NCBI RefSeq assembly: GCF_014839805.1
Contig: NC_051116.1
Coordinates: 3,224,001 to 3,288,000, forward strand
Direction: 5' to 3'
DNA length: 64,000 nucleotides
DNA from: Manduca sexta
Lineage: Eukaryota > Arthropoda > Insecta > Lepidoptera > Sphingidae
The notes beneath the pieces are model-generated. The model ran no database searches and was not told where the DNA came from. It worked only from the letters and a program-made list of their open reading frames with translations. The position numbers and the translations under genes were made by a program. How positions within the stretch are numbered: the stretch's first letter is position 1; the number at the start of each line of letters is the position of its first letter. Below are positions 31,247 through 41,414 of this stretch, one piece after another.

Positions 31247-31532
31247 ATAATTAATATTTTTGTAACATAAAAAATGTCTCGTCAGCGGGAAAAGTAGTAT
31301 TATTTTTACTATACATTTTACTACACAAGATACTAAGATTATTTAACGTCTTATAATATAACAATAGTTTTGTCAAAAAAACTATTCCACATGACTGCAC
31401 GCGCCACATGTCTTAGAAAAAAAGCTAACACATTTACTCATTTAGCCTCGGCACGCGGATTCACCTGTATTATATTTTTGAAGCGGTCAATGAGGTTTGA
31501 TCTTCTGCACTTAAATAGCAACAATCGAACAC

Positions 31533-31685
31533 TTTTTATTCCCGTAGGGGTAGGCAGAGGCGCTCCTGGTGCACCCACTATCCGCCGAGTGTATTCCGTC
31601 CCGTGATGTGATAGGAGGTGAGCCTATTCCCATATCGGACACAAATAACAGACTTCAAGCTGATATTCTATAGAAAAATCTAATA
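31533..31685 (-). repeat. Family C SINE, 3' fragment
   Basis: CCCGTAGGGGTAGGCAGAGG, GTATTCCGTCCCGTGATGTG and GCTGATATTCTATAGAAAAA, reversed. The head is missing. Confidence 0.65.
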
Positions 31686-31699
31686 TTTCTAAATGGCAA

Positions 31700-31862
31700 C
31701 TTAACGTAGAAACAGGTGAACGGATTTCAATGAAATTTGGCACGTGATTAGACCATATTCTGGATTAACACATAGGCTATCTTGTTATTCCAGTAATTTG
31801 CTTCCATGAGAAATTGTGGGAAAGGATTTTTACGCAGTCGAAGAAGTAAGCAACACCTAATT
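31700..31862 (+). repeat. Unclassified retro-fragment
   Basis: Contains GAACGGATTTCAATGAAATT and TGGCACGTGATTAGACCATA, wording common to many lepidopteran repeat 3' regions. Class not assigned. Confidence 0.3.
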
Positions 31863-31965
31863 TAGTAATAAAAAAAAATATATTAGTTAAAAGTACAAAC
31901 TGACAAATGTATTTATTAGTAGAGAATTCACTGCCCGTAAAACATGCGGGAAGCGCGAGCCAACT

Positions 31966-32030
31966 GTCACAACACCTGCTAGACAGGTGTGTGTGAACGA
32001 GACGGCGCTAGCGGGGCATAGCGCTGTCTC
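31966..32030. other. Two adjacent GC-rich hairpins
   Basis: ACACCTG/CAGGTGT (31972-31978 with 31984-31990) forms a stem that extends to ten pairs with one bulge. It is followed by a 12-bp stem, 31999-32010 with 32019-32030, containing one G-U pair and an 8-nt loop. They stand out from AT-rich surroundings. No known RNA family is recognised. Confidence 0.4.
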
Positions 32031-32278
32031 TCTCTCAAGGCAGGGGTCATGTGCTTTTTTATTTTGATAATTTCGTTTAGATTAGGTTCGCCGTTATTTT
32101 AATTTGGGCTATTTTTATGGCATTGGGTGGCAAATAAGTGGGTCAGTTTTATATAGACGTTAACTTTAGAGTTAGAGAGTGCAGTATCTTTAGTGTTACT
32201 GTTTCAACTCTAGTTGTCTCTCTACTGGGGTAAAAATAGCATTGCAATTGTTCAGAATAAAAATAATTTATGTTTTTT

Positions 32279-32400
32279 TTTATCCGGCATGATAAGATGA
32301 GCTCACTGCACTTAAGTGGAGAAGGCTCAAGACATTATCGACTGACGAGACATGATTACCCTCGCTATAATACTGGTCTGTTTGCAACCCCATATCTACC
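32279..32400 (-). repeat. Family B, decayed fragment
   Basis: CACTTAAGTGGAGAAGGCTC, TATCGACTGACGAGACATGA and TTACCCTCG follow the reversed 3' half of family B. Confidence 0.4.
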
Positions 32401-32992
32401 CGTTGGTTGCTGATAACTTTAAGGCCTTAACTATAGAGTGACGGCAAAATATCACGGGTACTGCCTCGAGTGATTCCTTATAGGAAGAGCACCGGCTCGG
32501 CGTTCAGGCTATTTTATAGATAAGTTTTGGTGCACACAAAAAATGTTGTGGCCTTAACAAAGACGTCGCTAGAATTTACCATAATTCACATTGCATGGAT
32601 TTGTTAAAGGCCTTCGCGTGTACAGTAACACCAATGCTTTCAATTAACAAAATATCTTCAAAAACTTTCGCATTTATATAACTCCATTAAACAAAAAAAT
32701 CAAAGTTGATTCCCAAGAATAGTTGTAAAGCCTCCACTGTAAACTGCACTGTTGTGACGCTCGCAAATGGATGTGTCAATCACCGACCGCAGCCAATGAG
32801 CTGCCGTTTACTGCGGGCTCTGTGGGAGTGAGACGTGATCGCTTGTAGGGTTCATTTGTTGTAGAGGCGGATTAGTGTTCAGATGCTAGGGTATGTAAGA
32901 TGATATTTTTGTGGGATGAATGTGGGATTGGAATATGTTTATTTATTGTGACGTTGCGTTTTGAGTTTCAAACACGATAATATTGGTTATTT

Positions 32993-33288
32993 ACTAGTGG
33001 TAGGTCTCTCAGTGAGAGTCCGATTGGGTAGGTACCACCGCAATATCTATTTCTGCTGCCAAGCTGCAGTGTTTTGTTACTGTTGTGTTCCGGTTTGAAG
33101 GACATTGTAGCCAGTGTAAATGGACATAGTAAGACTTAACATCTTATATCTCAGGATGGCGAGCGCAGTGGAATACCAAACAATACTTTGTAATTCAAGG
33201 TGTTGGATGGTGTCTATTGTTTATGGGCGGTATCGCTTACCATCAGGCGAATAGCAAGCACATCTCGTTATTCAAAGCAATAAAAAAA
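32993..33288 (+). mobile_element. Family A SINE-like element, complete
   Basis: From CTAGTGGTAGGTCTCTCAGT to the tail AGCAATAAAAAAA. The stem-loop is intact (CGCTTACCATCAGGCG at 33234-33249). A short deletion shortens the head hairpin. Confidence 0.9.
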
Positions 33289-33394
33289 TCTTCAGTCTCA
33301 TTCGTGAATCCCACAATAACTTCTGATAACGAAACTTTAATCCTTCAATGATCAATATGAATTAATTTTTACTGCATGACAAAGACTCCATTGC

Positions 33395-33456
33395 ACCAAG
33401 TAAAGTGAGGTGGCTAGAGATGATTATGCCCGTGGACACAACCATGCCGGCATGTT
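33395..33456 (-). repeat. Family B, decayed fragment
   Basis: GTGAGGTGGCTAGAGATGAT and CATGCCGGCATGTTC recall the reversed family B core. Weak. Confidence 0.25.
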
Positions 33457-33480
33457 CAAATGATGCCAAGTCATGTACGA

Positions 33481-33517
33481 AACGTAACGTATGGCGTTAC
33501 GTTCGAGTATGACGTCA
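33481..33517. promoter_or_regulatory. Inverted repeat next to a full CRE
   Basis: AACGTAACG (33481-33489) and CGTTACGTT (33495-33503) form a perfect 9-bp inverted repeat. The palindromic CRE TGACGTCA follows at 33510-33517. No transcript start is evident; regulatory function is inference only. Confidence 0.3.
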
Positions 33518-33713
33518 CGCGTGAACTGTGCCGCAGAATTTCTTCGCGTTCACTTTCACCATTATTTTGTGGGAAATTTGCAAAGATGCCTGTGTTAGTA
33601 TATTGTGTACTTATTTATACTAGTGGACAACGAAGGTTCGAAATTCAACCATACTTTCTTATATTTAAATCTCAATTTTAAAGGTCATATATTTGTAACA
33701 AATACTGACTGGA

Positions 33714-33946
33714 CCGCCTCGGTGGCTTAGTTGTACTACGGTACGTTTGCAGTGCTTAAGTCTTGGGTTCAATCCCCTGGTCGAGTTGGGTTTTTTATTC
33801 ACTATCCGGGCTGATGCCCGGAGTCTGGAATTTATGCTCGATATGGCGATAGGCTCGCTCCAATCACATCATGAGACACTAATGAAAAGTGGGTTGCGTC
33901 ATTACAGCTCTGCCTATCGCTTAGCGAATAAGGGCATGATTTGTGA
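33714..33946 (+). mobile_element. Family C tRNA-derived SINE
   Basis: CCGCCTCGGTGGCTTAGTTG head, B-box GGTTCAATCCCC, then GGAGTCTGGAATTTATGCTC, GATATGGCGATAGGCTCGCT. The 3' end AAGGGCATGATTTGTG is diverged. Confidence 0.8.
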
Positions 33947-34071
33947 TATGTGGTTTTGTTTTTTATAATTAGCTAGGTCTTGTCAAAAACCTTTCCTGTT
34001 ACAAAAGACCCTTAAACACTACGACACCAGCGCCGTCTCTCTAAAGAACACGATTAAAAATCTCATAATTT

Positions 34072-34195
34072 ATCATAGGAGTAAATTACCGGGATGAAAA
34101 ACCTATTTGTTAATCCAGGACATGATATATCTGGGTGTTAAATTTTATCCAAATCCGTTCAGCCGTTTTTGCAAACTTATATTGAATTGTAATTA
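34072..34195 (+). repeat. Family M-like internal fragment
   Basis: Contains CCGGGATGAAAAACCTAT, TCTGGGTGTTAAATTTTATC and AAATCCGTTCAGCCGTTTTTG, typical of the middle and end of this class of lepidopteran repeat. Confidence 0.4.
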
Positions 34196-34749
34196 AAGAC
34201 TAACAAAAAACAAAAAAAATTGTACGCCATAAAGGCCAAACATGACAGATCATTTTATATATAAGTATAATACTGAACAACTTGCATGCTTTGTGTGTAT
34301 AATCATGTTTAACAAATAAAGAATCTTGAATCTTGCGTTTACTCGTAACAAACATCCGAACATTTTCATTAACTTTCGCATTTATAATATTAGATAGATT
34401 GTATCGATATAGTATTCGCATATATTGGACCCTAGGTCATAGACCTACAGATCCCCCTTACCCAATAACCTAGTTCCGTGAATACGTAATATCAATTACG
34501 TAATGTTACAGCTCGTACGCGTAAATTCACAAACAGTTTGATTAATTATATTATGAACTAGTGGGGGGTTCAAAGGCATAATTATTGTAATTAGGGATTG
34601 CAATCAATGAGTTAATAAGGTTTGATGGAGTGATATTGCTAGTTCTTGGAGCTGTTTGCTTCAAGGAGCTTGTATAAAACATAAAAATTGAGTCGAAGAG
34701 CTGTCAGTATTTTCAAACAAAATCCATACAAACAGATTTTAGAAAGCTA

Positions 34750-35010
34750 TGGTGGTTTATGTATTTGGAGAGGATGGATGATAGGAGACTGACAAAGAGG
34801 ATATATAAGGCGAATGTAGATGGAAGAGCCGGTAGGGGTCGGTCGAACCTTCAAATGTCAGATATCTGACATTATTAGTAAAAGCCAGGTCAAAATTACT
34901 CTGAACCGGCGGGAATGCATGAAAGATGGTGGAGGAAGTATGAGAAGTATACTAGAATCGTGCAAAGTGGCAATCCATTGTCTCTGCCTACCCCTATGGG
35001 ATAGCGTGAT
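34750..35010 (+). pseudogene. C-terminal remnant of a LINE ORF2 (endonuclease-reverse transcriptase type)
   Basis: From 34750 the frame reads LERMDDRRLTKRIYKANVDG and then AGRGRS, the familiar segment after the thumb of many insect LINE ORF2 proteins (usual form: GHVERM, RLxKxIY, GRGRP). It stops at 34867. The match continues in another frame with QVK, NRRECMK from about 34889, and in a third frame with HERWWRKYEK and LSLPTPMG before a TAG near 35002. At least two frameshifts are therefore needed to follow the family, so the copy is long dead. No RT core was found upstream. Confidence 0.6.
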
Positions 35011-35269
35011 ACTACGTATGTTAGTTAGATGTAAACGCAAACACTGCTGGAAAAATTTCGATGTAACTTCTATCACCGAAGATCTACGTATCACAATATA
35101 TATAAGCATTTAATTACGAATAAGTTTTCTATTGAATTTACTACGGGAAAGGGCTTGTCATACAGGCAAAGTTGAGAACATAAGCTCGTTTCATCAACTC
35201 GATACATAGTAACGTAATAAAGCATTAAAAACACCATCGAAACCTATAAAAGCTCTGTCTCAAGAGTTA

Positions 35270-35459
35270 TAATAATAATAATATCAGCTCTGTATTGTAT
35301 ACTGACTCACTGCTGGGCACGGGCCTCCTCTACTACTGAGAGGTCTTAATCCACCACGCTGACCTAGTGCGGATTGATAGACTTCACACACCTTCGAAAT
35401 TCCTATAGAGAACTTCTCAGATGAGCAGGTTTCCTCAGGATGTTTTCCTTCACCGTTAA
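35270..35459 (-). mobile_element. Family E SINE, head missing
   Basis: (TAA)n at 35270-35285, then TATCAGCTCTGTATTGTATA, CTACTACTGAGAGGTCTTAA and TTTTCCTTCACCGTTAATG. It ends before the tRNA-like part. Confidence 0.8.
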
Positions 35460-35973
35460 TGAAAATAAACTATTATCTTATTAATTAAAGCAATGTAAAA
35501 GTTAGTGAAAACGTTTAGATGTTTAGCTAATAAAAAACAAATGGCGAAAGCAAGGTTCAAGGGGCATTCTTATTTCTAAAGTTTTCGCACGCGCGGAGCC
35601 GCCTGAAAAGCTCTAGCACGTATAAGCTTACATATAAATGAAATCAATGTAAAATAAAGGCTATTTTTGCTCAACAAATTAGAAGCAATTCTGTATCGTA
35701 TAAATTATAAATAATTTCACTTACAAATTCTATTTACCGTAATGTTTTGCAGAAATTAAGAAAAATCAGTACAGGAATAGTTAAGTGTAAAATGATGAGA
35801 GTTCATGGATTTTCCTCAATTATTTATAAAATATAACAAAATGTTAAGAACTGCAATACCATCAGCATTTAATGCCTCTCTGAAAAATCAATAATTCTAT
35901 GTATTCAGTATCAAAGGTCCAAACTAACAAAACATAATTATGGCATACCCACGTGGCAAGAACAAAAACTTAC

Positions 35974-36170
35974 CTAAATTAAAGGCCGAAACGGGCCGTC
36001 GCTGTCTTCATCGAAATCTCGTGACCTAACACACCCCAGCTACCCTGGGACGGCAGTAACCGCGCGGCATCCGTGGCGAGCACACGCGTCGCCTCAGTAC
36101 CAGGAGCGCATAACCTCGTGCATACTGTTAGTATTCTGTGCTGTGTTGTGAAGTGTATGTGATTGGATGA
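35974..36170 (-). promoter_or_regulatory. Candidate host promoter and first exon (minus strand)
   Basis: A GC-rich patch (about 35983-36125) in AT-rich DNA ends, on the minus strand, in TTTAG followed by GTAAGT (35968-35973), a consensus splice donor. A minus-strand CCAAT box sits at 36162-36166. Only very short frames occur, so the exon would be 5' UTR. It matches no repeat family seen here. Speculative without transcript data. Confidence 0.25.
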
Positions 36171-37711
36171 CGGCTCATGTTTATGATATCCTGGTATTTT
36201 CTTGTAATGTCCCGTTGATGATTTTTTTTTCTGCTCTTGTTTTTGAGGTTTCAGTGTGGGTGCTGGTGGTAAGTGGTCACCGTCGGATGTTCCAAATTTT
36301 ATTTAACCTTGAAATAGGAGAGAAATATTTGTTACCTTAAGAGATAATGTCTCATAATGCCAAGGTCAATAAAGGGTTTCCAAATTTTCTTGGACCCGTT
36401 TATTTTTGTCCAATTGCATAAAATACATATTACTCCAATTTCGTATTACAAAGCGGCATTAAAGTCTGATTTTAGTGCAGACGTGGCGTGTGCAAATCTT
36501 TACTGGCTATAATCGTCTAAACATTAAAATTCTCGTTTCGCATTCACGAAATTCATTTCGCGTAAATATCACGTGTGTCGATAGAATATTCTTGGATTTT
36601 GTGAAAATTGTTTTCATGAATTATTTATAGGAAAAGATACTTTATTACCTACAATTTTTCTAAGAAAGCGAGATTCGATTCTTAAAATATCTTCGAAGGT
36701 TTTCGCATAATAGATATACCATTTGAAACGTTCCATGCGGAATTGAGACTTAGTACAGTGCTCATAATATATAAATTAAAACGTACGAAACAATGATTAC
36801 TAAATATATTTTCACGTATAATGCAAAGTGACAATCGACTCAAATATATCTTCGTAAATTACTTTTAGGAACGATCTAATGTTTACAAATGCTTTGTTTA
36901 TTCTACAAGTTTATTGTTTATTGGTTTGCCGTTCTAAAATGAGAGCCAAGATTTGATTTCTTAGGTAATATGTATTTTTAATTAAAATATTTGAGATTGC
37001 GTCCGTTTGCAAACAATTTCGGAATAATATTATAAAACACATGTATAAAATAAATTATTGTTTTAATTTTTTCAAAATAAAACATATATATTTAAAATAT
37101 ATTATTGTTTTCACTGTGATTTTTTTGTAGTACAATATTAGTTAATTTATTTTTAGAATCAGTCTTGTTGTTCCTAAGATTACTCCTACAAGTAAACTTT
37201 ACCTCAACACAATGGATTTATCTTTGAACTTTGATGATAGTCTTTTAGTTAGTTTTAGATTTTTTTAAATTAAAATACTTTAATTTTGTGGAAATTCGAT
37301 TTCGATTAAATGTACAAGTATTTATATTATTCTTGGTTTTAAGTGACTTTAAAAAAGGGGGAAAGTTTCTTCATTCTTAGTGTATTTTTTATGTTTGTTT
37401 ACCTCGGAATTCCATAATAAACTTTTTGTAAGTATATTCTTACACATTTCAATAGGATTCCTATCAAAATTGATTCAGGTGATTATGTCTTTAAATTAAA
37501 TTAATTGTTATAAGTTCGTCATCAAAGTAAACGGAATTGCGTATTTTGCTTCTCTGTGACTTTATAGAGATGTTTTTGTGTTGGATTCTGTTGTGTCTAT
37601 TTCTTACTCATTTGTGTCACTCTTTGACCGAGATTTGAAAAACGAAAATACATTTGATAGAATATTTTTTCTGTGTCGTGTTTTTAGAAAATATATATAA
37701 TCTTTTTAATC
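36171..37711. other. Unassigned AT-rich sequence
   Basis: No recognised repeat, long frame or RNA. Runs of A and T dominate, especially 37020-37340. Confidence 0.5.
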
Positions 37712-37962
37712 TAAACGCACACGTCACGCACTTATCCCCGAAGGGGTATGCAGACGTACATCCAGGTAACCCATTTTTGACCAGTGTGTTCCGTCCCATG
37801 ATGTGATAGGGCGAGCCTATCGCCATATCGGGCACAAGTTTCAGACTCCCGGCTGGTACTGAGCAGAAAAACCTAAATATCACTTTGCCCAACCCGGGAT
37901 TCGAACCCAAGACCTCAGAGCGCTGCTGTACCTTGCGTGCAGTTCAACTACGCCACCCAGGC
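37712..37962 (-). mobile_element. Family C tRNA-derived SINE, complete
   Basis: From CACGTCACGCACTTATCCCC through GAGCAGAAAAACCTAAATAT to ACGCCACCCAGGCAG. The B-box, plus strand, is GGGATTCGAACCC near 37898. Frame 37617-37910 on the minus strand is not a gene. Confidence 0.85.
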
Positions 37963-38159
37963 AGTATTTGACTTTTTAAAATATAAGTAAATATTAAAGT
38001 AACATTAATTATTGAAAAGTAGCTTTTGCGCACAGATTCACCCACGTTAATTCTATAAACTCCTTATTGGAAATATTTTAAAATCCTTTCATAGTGACCT
38101 CTGACCTATGACTAAACAAGCTTAAAAGACTTTATATTAAGTTTCTATATTTATTCAAC

Positions 38160-38215
38160 AACTAGGTTTTGTTGGTGGCTTTGCCCGCGTGAAGGAGTTT
38201 TCCGTGATAGCTATA
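38160..38215 (+). repeat. Family M, 5' fragment
   Basis: AACTAGGTTTTGTTGGTGGC followed by TTTGCCCGCGTGAAGGAGTT; cut off at a family A fragment that follows. Confidence 0.5.
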
Positions 38216-38221
38216 TATTTT

Positions 38222-38346
38222 CTACACTGGCTACAATGTTCTAAAACCGGAACATAACAGTGACTACACACTGCTACTTGGCCGCAGAAATAGACGTTGC
38301 AGAGGTACCTATCCAGGCGGACTCACATATTAGAGACCTACCACCT
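38222..38346 (-). mobile_element. Family A, 5' half only
   Basis: CTACACTGGCTACAATGTTC to TTAGAGACCTACCACCTG, that is the reversed head and first half. The 3' half and tail are lost. Confidence 0.7.
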
Positions 38347-38504
38347 GATTTAATCTTTTTTTTTTTTTCATTCAGTATGTATTTTTAGTTGAGGGACCTA
38401 TTTCAACACACGGCAGTAATTTGTCAATAAATTATACGCATAAAAAATAATGATAAATGACAGCGAAAACCTAATAAATAATCGTAAAAGGTTCCCGGCG
38501 CTTA

Positions 38505-38657
38505 AAGTGGCGAAGGGTGGAATCTTCCGAAAGATAACCCAACATATAAGTACTCATATGCATCAATGCAGTCTGCAAATCGTTCTAATGATAATGAGAT
38601 TTTACATAAATTTTGAATGGGAAGCCGACATGAAGTTATATGGACTCTTTCCCATTG
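38505..38657. mobile_element. Family N hAT-type MITE, copy 3
   Basis: Left end AAGTGGCGAAG, right end CTCTTTCCCATTG. Interior shared with copy 1 includes CTGCAAATCGTTCTAATGAT. Flanking octamers GGCGCTTA and TAGGCTTA agree at five of eight positions, as expected for an aged duplication. Open frames here on both strands are not genes. Confidence 0.65.
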
Positions 38658-38719
38658 TAGGCTTAATAAAAAAGTGTTAAACGGTTCATCATAGGTTAGG
38701 AAGCATCTGAATTTTACAA

Positions 38720-39013
38720 ATCTATATCTATATATATAAAAATGAATCACTATTTCCCTTGGTCACGCCATTAAGCGTGAACGGCTGGACCGATTTCACT
38801 ATTTCTTTTTTGTTGCGTTTGTTATTGACAGGAGAAGGTTCTTATGAAAGAAAAAATTCAAAAAATTGCGCGGAAATTAGAAAATTTAAAAACGACGAAA
38901 ATATGAATTTTATATAACTGTCAATTGTTTGAAATAACTGTCAGCGATTGACAGAACGCGCGCTGCAAATTCATAATCAAGACGGGACAACGTCTGTCGG
39001 GTCAACTAGTTTA
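38720..39013 (+). repeat. Family H, copy 3
   Basis: Full-length and opposite to the other two: begins with a TATATATATAAAAATGAATC tract, includes GTGAACGGCTGGACCGATTT and ends GTCTGTCGGGTCAACTAGTTT at 39011. Confidence 0.7.
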
Positions 39014-39321
39014 TTATAAAGAAGAAAAAGTAGGGGCTAATCTCGAGAACTACTGAACTGATTGTTAGGATACTGAAGCTACTTCGATTAAAATAAAAAG
39101 AAATATCACTGACTACATGAATACTTTCATAAATATTTCACCAACCAACCGACCAGTATGACTGTCAACGACCCATTGCCCCAGTCTGTTCTTATAGGAA
39201 AAAGTGTCACACATACCTTTACAAAAATATTTTTAGGCTAACACGATTTTGAAAATTCTTTTATTAAAATAGCCTAGATTTTTCCCGAGTGCTTTTTTTT
39301 AATTGCATATAAGCTTGCGTT

Positions 39322-39636
39322 AGCCTAGTTCGTTGTGGAACAGACTGTCGAGACGAACGTCCGCAGGTTCAAATCCCAAGGGCACACAATTCTGATTTTT
39401 CTAAAAAATTATGTGTATATTCTTTGTGAATTATCGCTTGCTTTAACGGTGAAGGAAAACATTGTGAAGAAACTTGCATACCTGAGAAGTTCTCTATAGG
39501 AATTTCGAGGGTGTGTGAAGTCTACCAATCCGCACTAGGCCAGCGTGGTGGACTAAGTCCTAATCTCTCTCAGTAGTAGAGGAGGCCCGAGCCAAGCAGT
39601 GGGACAGTATATAATACAGGGCTGATATTATATATT
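39322..39636 (+). mobile_element. Family E SINE with 15-bp target duplication
   Basis: ATATAAGCTTGCGTT is repeated exactly at 39307-39321 and 39637-39651. The insert begins AGCCTAGTTCGTTG, missing about ten bases of head, keeps B-box GGTTCAAATCCC and ends CAGGGCTGATATTATATATT. The long target duplication demonstrates LINE-type retrotransposition. Confidence 0.9.
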
Positions 39637-39651
39637 ATATAAGCTTGCGTT

Positions 39652-39832
39652 TGAGCACTATCTCGCCTGATGGTAAGTGATAAGGTGGTCTAAAGAGCAA
39701 GCTTGGATAGAAGATACCTATTCTCTCCTCACTTGAAGATACCCAGGTTATAATTATAGGGGAATACAGATACAGGATACTTTTATCTTTGATATAAAGC
39801 GGGATATCCCGGAAATACTTGTTCACGCAGGT
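39652..39832 (-). repeat. Family L SINE-like repeat
   Basis: On the minus strand it runs from a GATATCCCG region through ACCTGGGTATCTTCAAGTGA to TATCACTTACCATCAGGCGA. That last part is the same 3' loop sequence as in families A and B. Its 3' flank at 39637-39651 is the duplicated target of the family E SINE inserted next to it. Confidence 0.5.
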
Positions 39833-40008
39833 GGAGCCGCGGGCAAAAGTTGGTCATTACATTAGCACCTCTATTTCTGCCGCGGAGCGATATATCAATC
39901 ACTGTTTGGTTTGAAGGACATTACAGTTTCTGCACATTATCATTACTAATAAATAAAATAATAAAACCTTATATTTCTTAATGAAACATACATTTTAGAA
40001 ACTATTAT

Positions 40009-40237
40009 TGCTCGTAGTACGATATATTTTATATCCGCCCCGATAGCGATCACCGTACACAAGGTGATAAAACCTGCCATAGTGGCTCATGTAGGTGTGT
40101 CGCAAGCCTCATCAGCCTGTGTGTATACGGTTCCAACTGGCCGGCATAATTGTGTCGACTGTCGACTCTTGGCAGTAGACATTCCCCCTCCACTTACCAT
40201 CAGATGCACTGGCGATATAAAATATATCCTACCAGCA
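40009..40237 (+). mobile_element. Family B element with an inverted head at its 3' end
   Basis: Head TGCTCGTAGTACGATATATT, body to CACTTACCATCAGATGCACTGG, then GATATAAAATATATCCTACC at 40212-40231, a reversed copy of the family B head. The tail stem-loop outer arm is replaced by that reversed head. Frame 40064-40300 is spurious. Confidence 0.75.
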
Positions 40238-40489
40238 AACTTATGTTTACTGGGTAGTCATGCCAATCTCAAAACTGCCAGGATTCCTTGTAAAATCTAG
40301 TTCAAGTATAGAAATAATTTACTGCTTCCAAATTCTAAAATCGAACATGTTTCTGTAATTCTGTACCTGATCTCAGTTACTAGAGAATTTCAATAGCACA
40401 TAAATCTGTATAGTCAGCAACAAAAATAGCTTGACATACATATTTTAATCACCAATACACTTTTGCAGTTAAAACATTTTACAGCGTGA

Positions 40490-40570
40490 AGTGACTCCAC
40501 TGCATCTGATGGTAAGTATGGCGTTCAGATAATTGACTGACGAGAGATGATTAACCAGTAATCCAAAGTT
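40490..40570 (-). repeat. Family B, 3' fragment
   Basis: AAGTGACTCCACTGCATCTG, ATGGTAAGTATGGCG and GACTGACGAGAGATGATTAA, reversed. Confidence 0.55.
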
Positions 40571-40591
40571 ATGCAGATCTGCGAAGCAGCT

Positions 40592-40905
40592 ATAATAATA
40601 TCAGCCCTGTATTATATAATGTCCCAGTGCTGGGCACGGGCTTCCTCTACTATTGAAAGGGATTGCGCCTTAGTCCACCACGCTGGCCTAGTGTAGATTG
40701 GTAGACTTTACACACCCTCGAAGTTCCTGTAGAGAACTCCTCAGGTATGTGTTCCTCACGATGTTTTCCTTCACCATTAATGCAAGCCATAATTCACAAA
40801 GAATACACACGTAATTTTAAAAAAGGTATGTGCCCTTTGGTTTTGAACCTGCTGACATTCGACTCGGAGGTCCGATTTATAAACCACCAGGCTATCGTCG
40901 CTATT
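40592..40905 (-). mobile_element. Family E tRNA-derived SINE, complete
   Basis: ATAATATCAGCCCTGTATTA at the left; reversed tRNA-like head ends GGCTATCGTCGC at 40892-40903. B-box is altered (TTTTGAACCTGC, plus strand). Frame 40747-40950 is spurious. Confidence 0.85.
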
Positions 40906-41414
40906 CAACTTTTATTCGCTGCTGAACATCAAATCTATATTAATTTATAGTTTATTTCATTGAAAAAACAAGTTTGTTGCTATTTTCATGTTTGACTGTA
41001 CATAATTTCATAAAACTGATTTTATGACCGTTCCACTGGCGTATTACACACGACCTTGTAGCGACGACGTCTTTCATCTTTATGAGAACAGAAATGATAA
41101 TTCATTACATACATTCACGCTTGTTCTTAGAGGCGTAGGCAGATCAACAAGCCGAGTTTGTTAATTTCCGTCCTGAAAGCGAGTTTAGTCAGTAAGGTTA
41201 GCACGGGTTTAGTCCCGGATATGATTCTTATATCTAAAAAATGGCACGTTTTTTGACACGGGTAGAGGCAGCCCATTGTCGACAAAATTGTCTACAGCGT
41301 GACATTATTCGAAAATGGAACTGTTCATCAATAATAATGGTGGACAATATCGACGACACTTTGCGAACTGCGTTGTCGTATTAGCATAATGTTATGAGAA
41401 GTTATTTTTATGTG

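Noticed and set aside
34820..35113. 97-aa frame and its 83-aa antisense frame as separate genes
   Set aside because: The plus frame is part of a frameshifted LINE C-terminus; the antisense frame is a shadow.
39870..39925. Extra family A fragment (TATTTCTGCCGCGGAGCG, TTTGGTTTGAAGGACATTAC)
   Set aside because: Probably real but too short and diverged to define; noted only.
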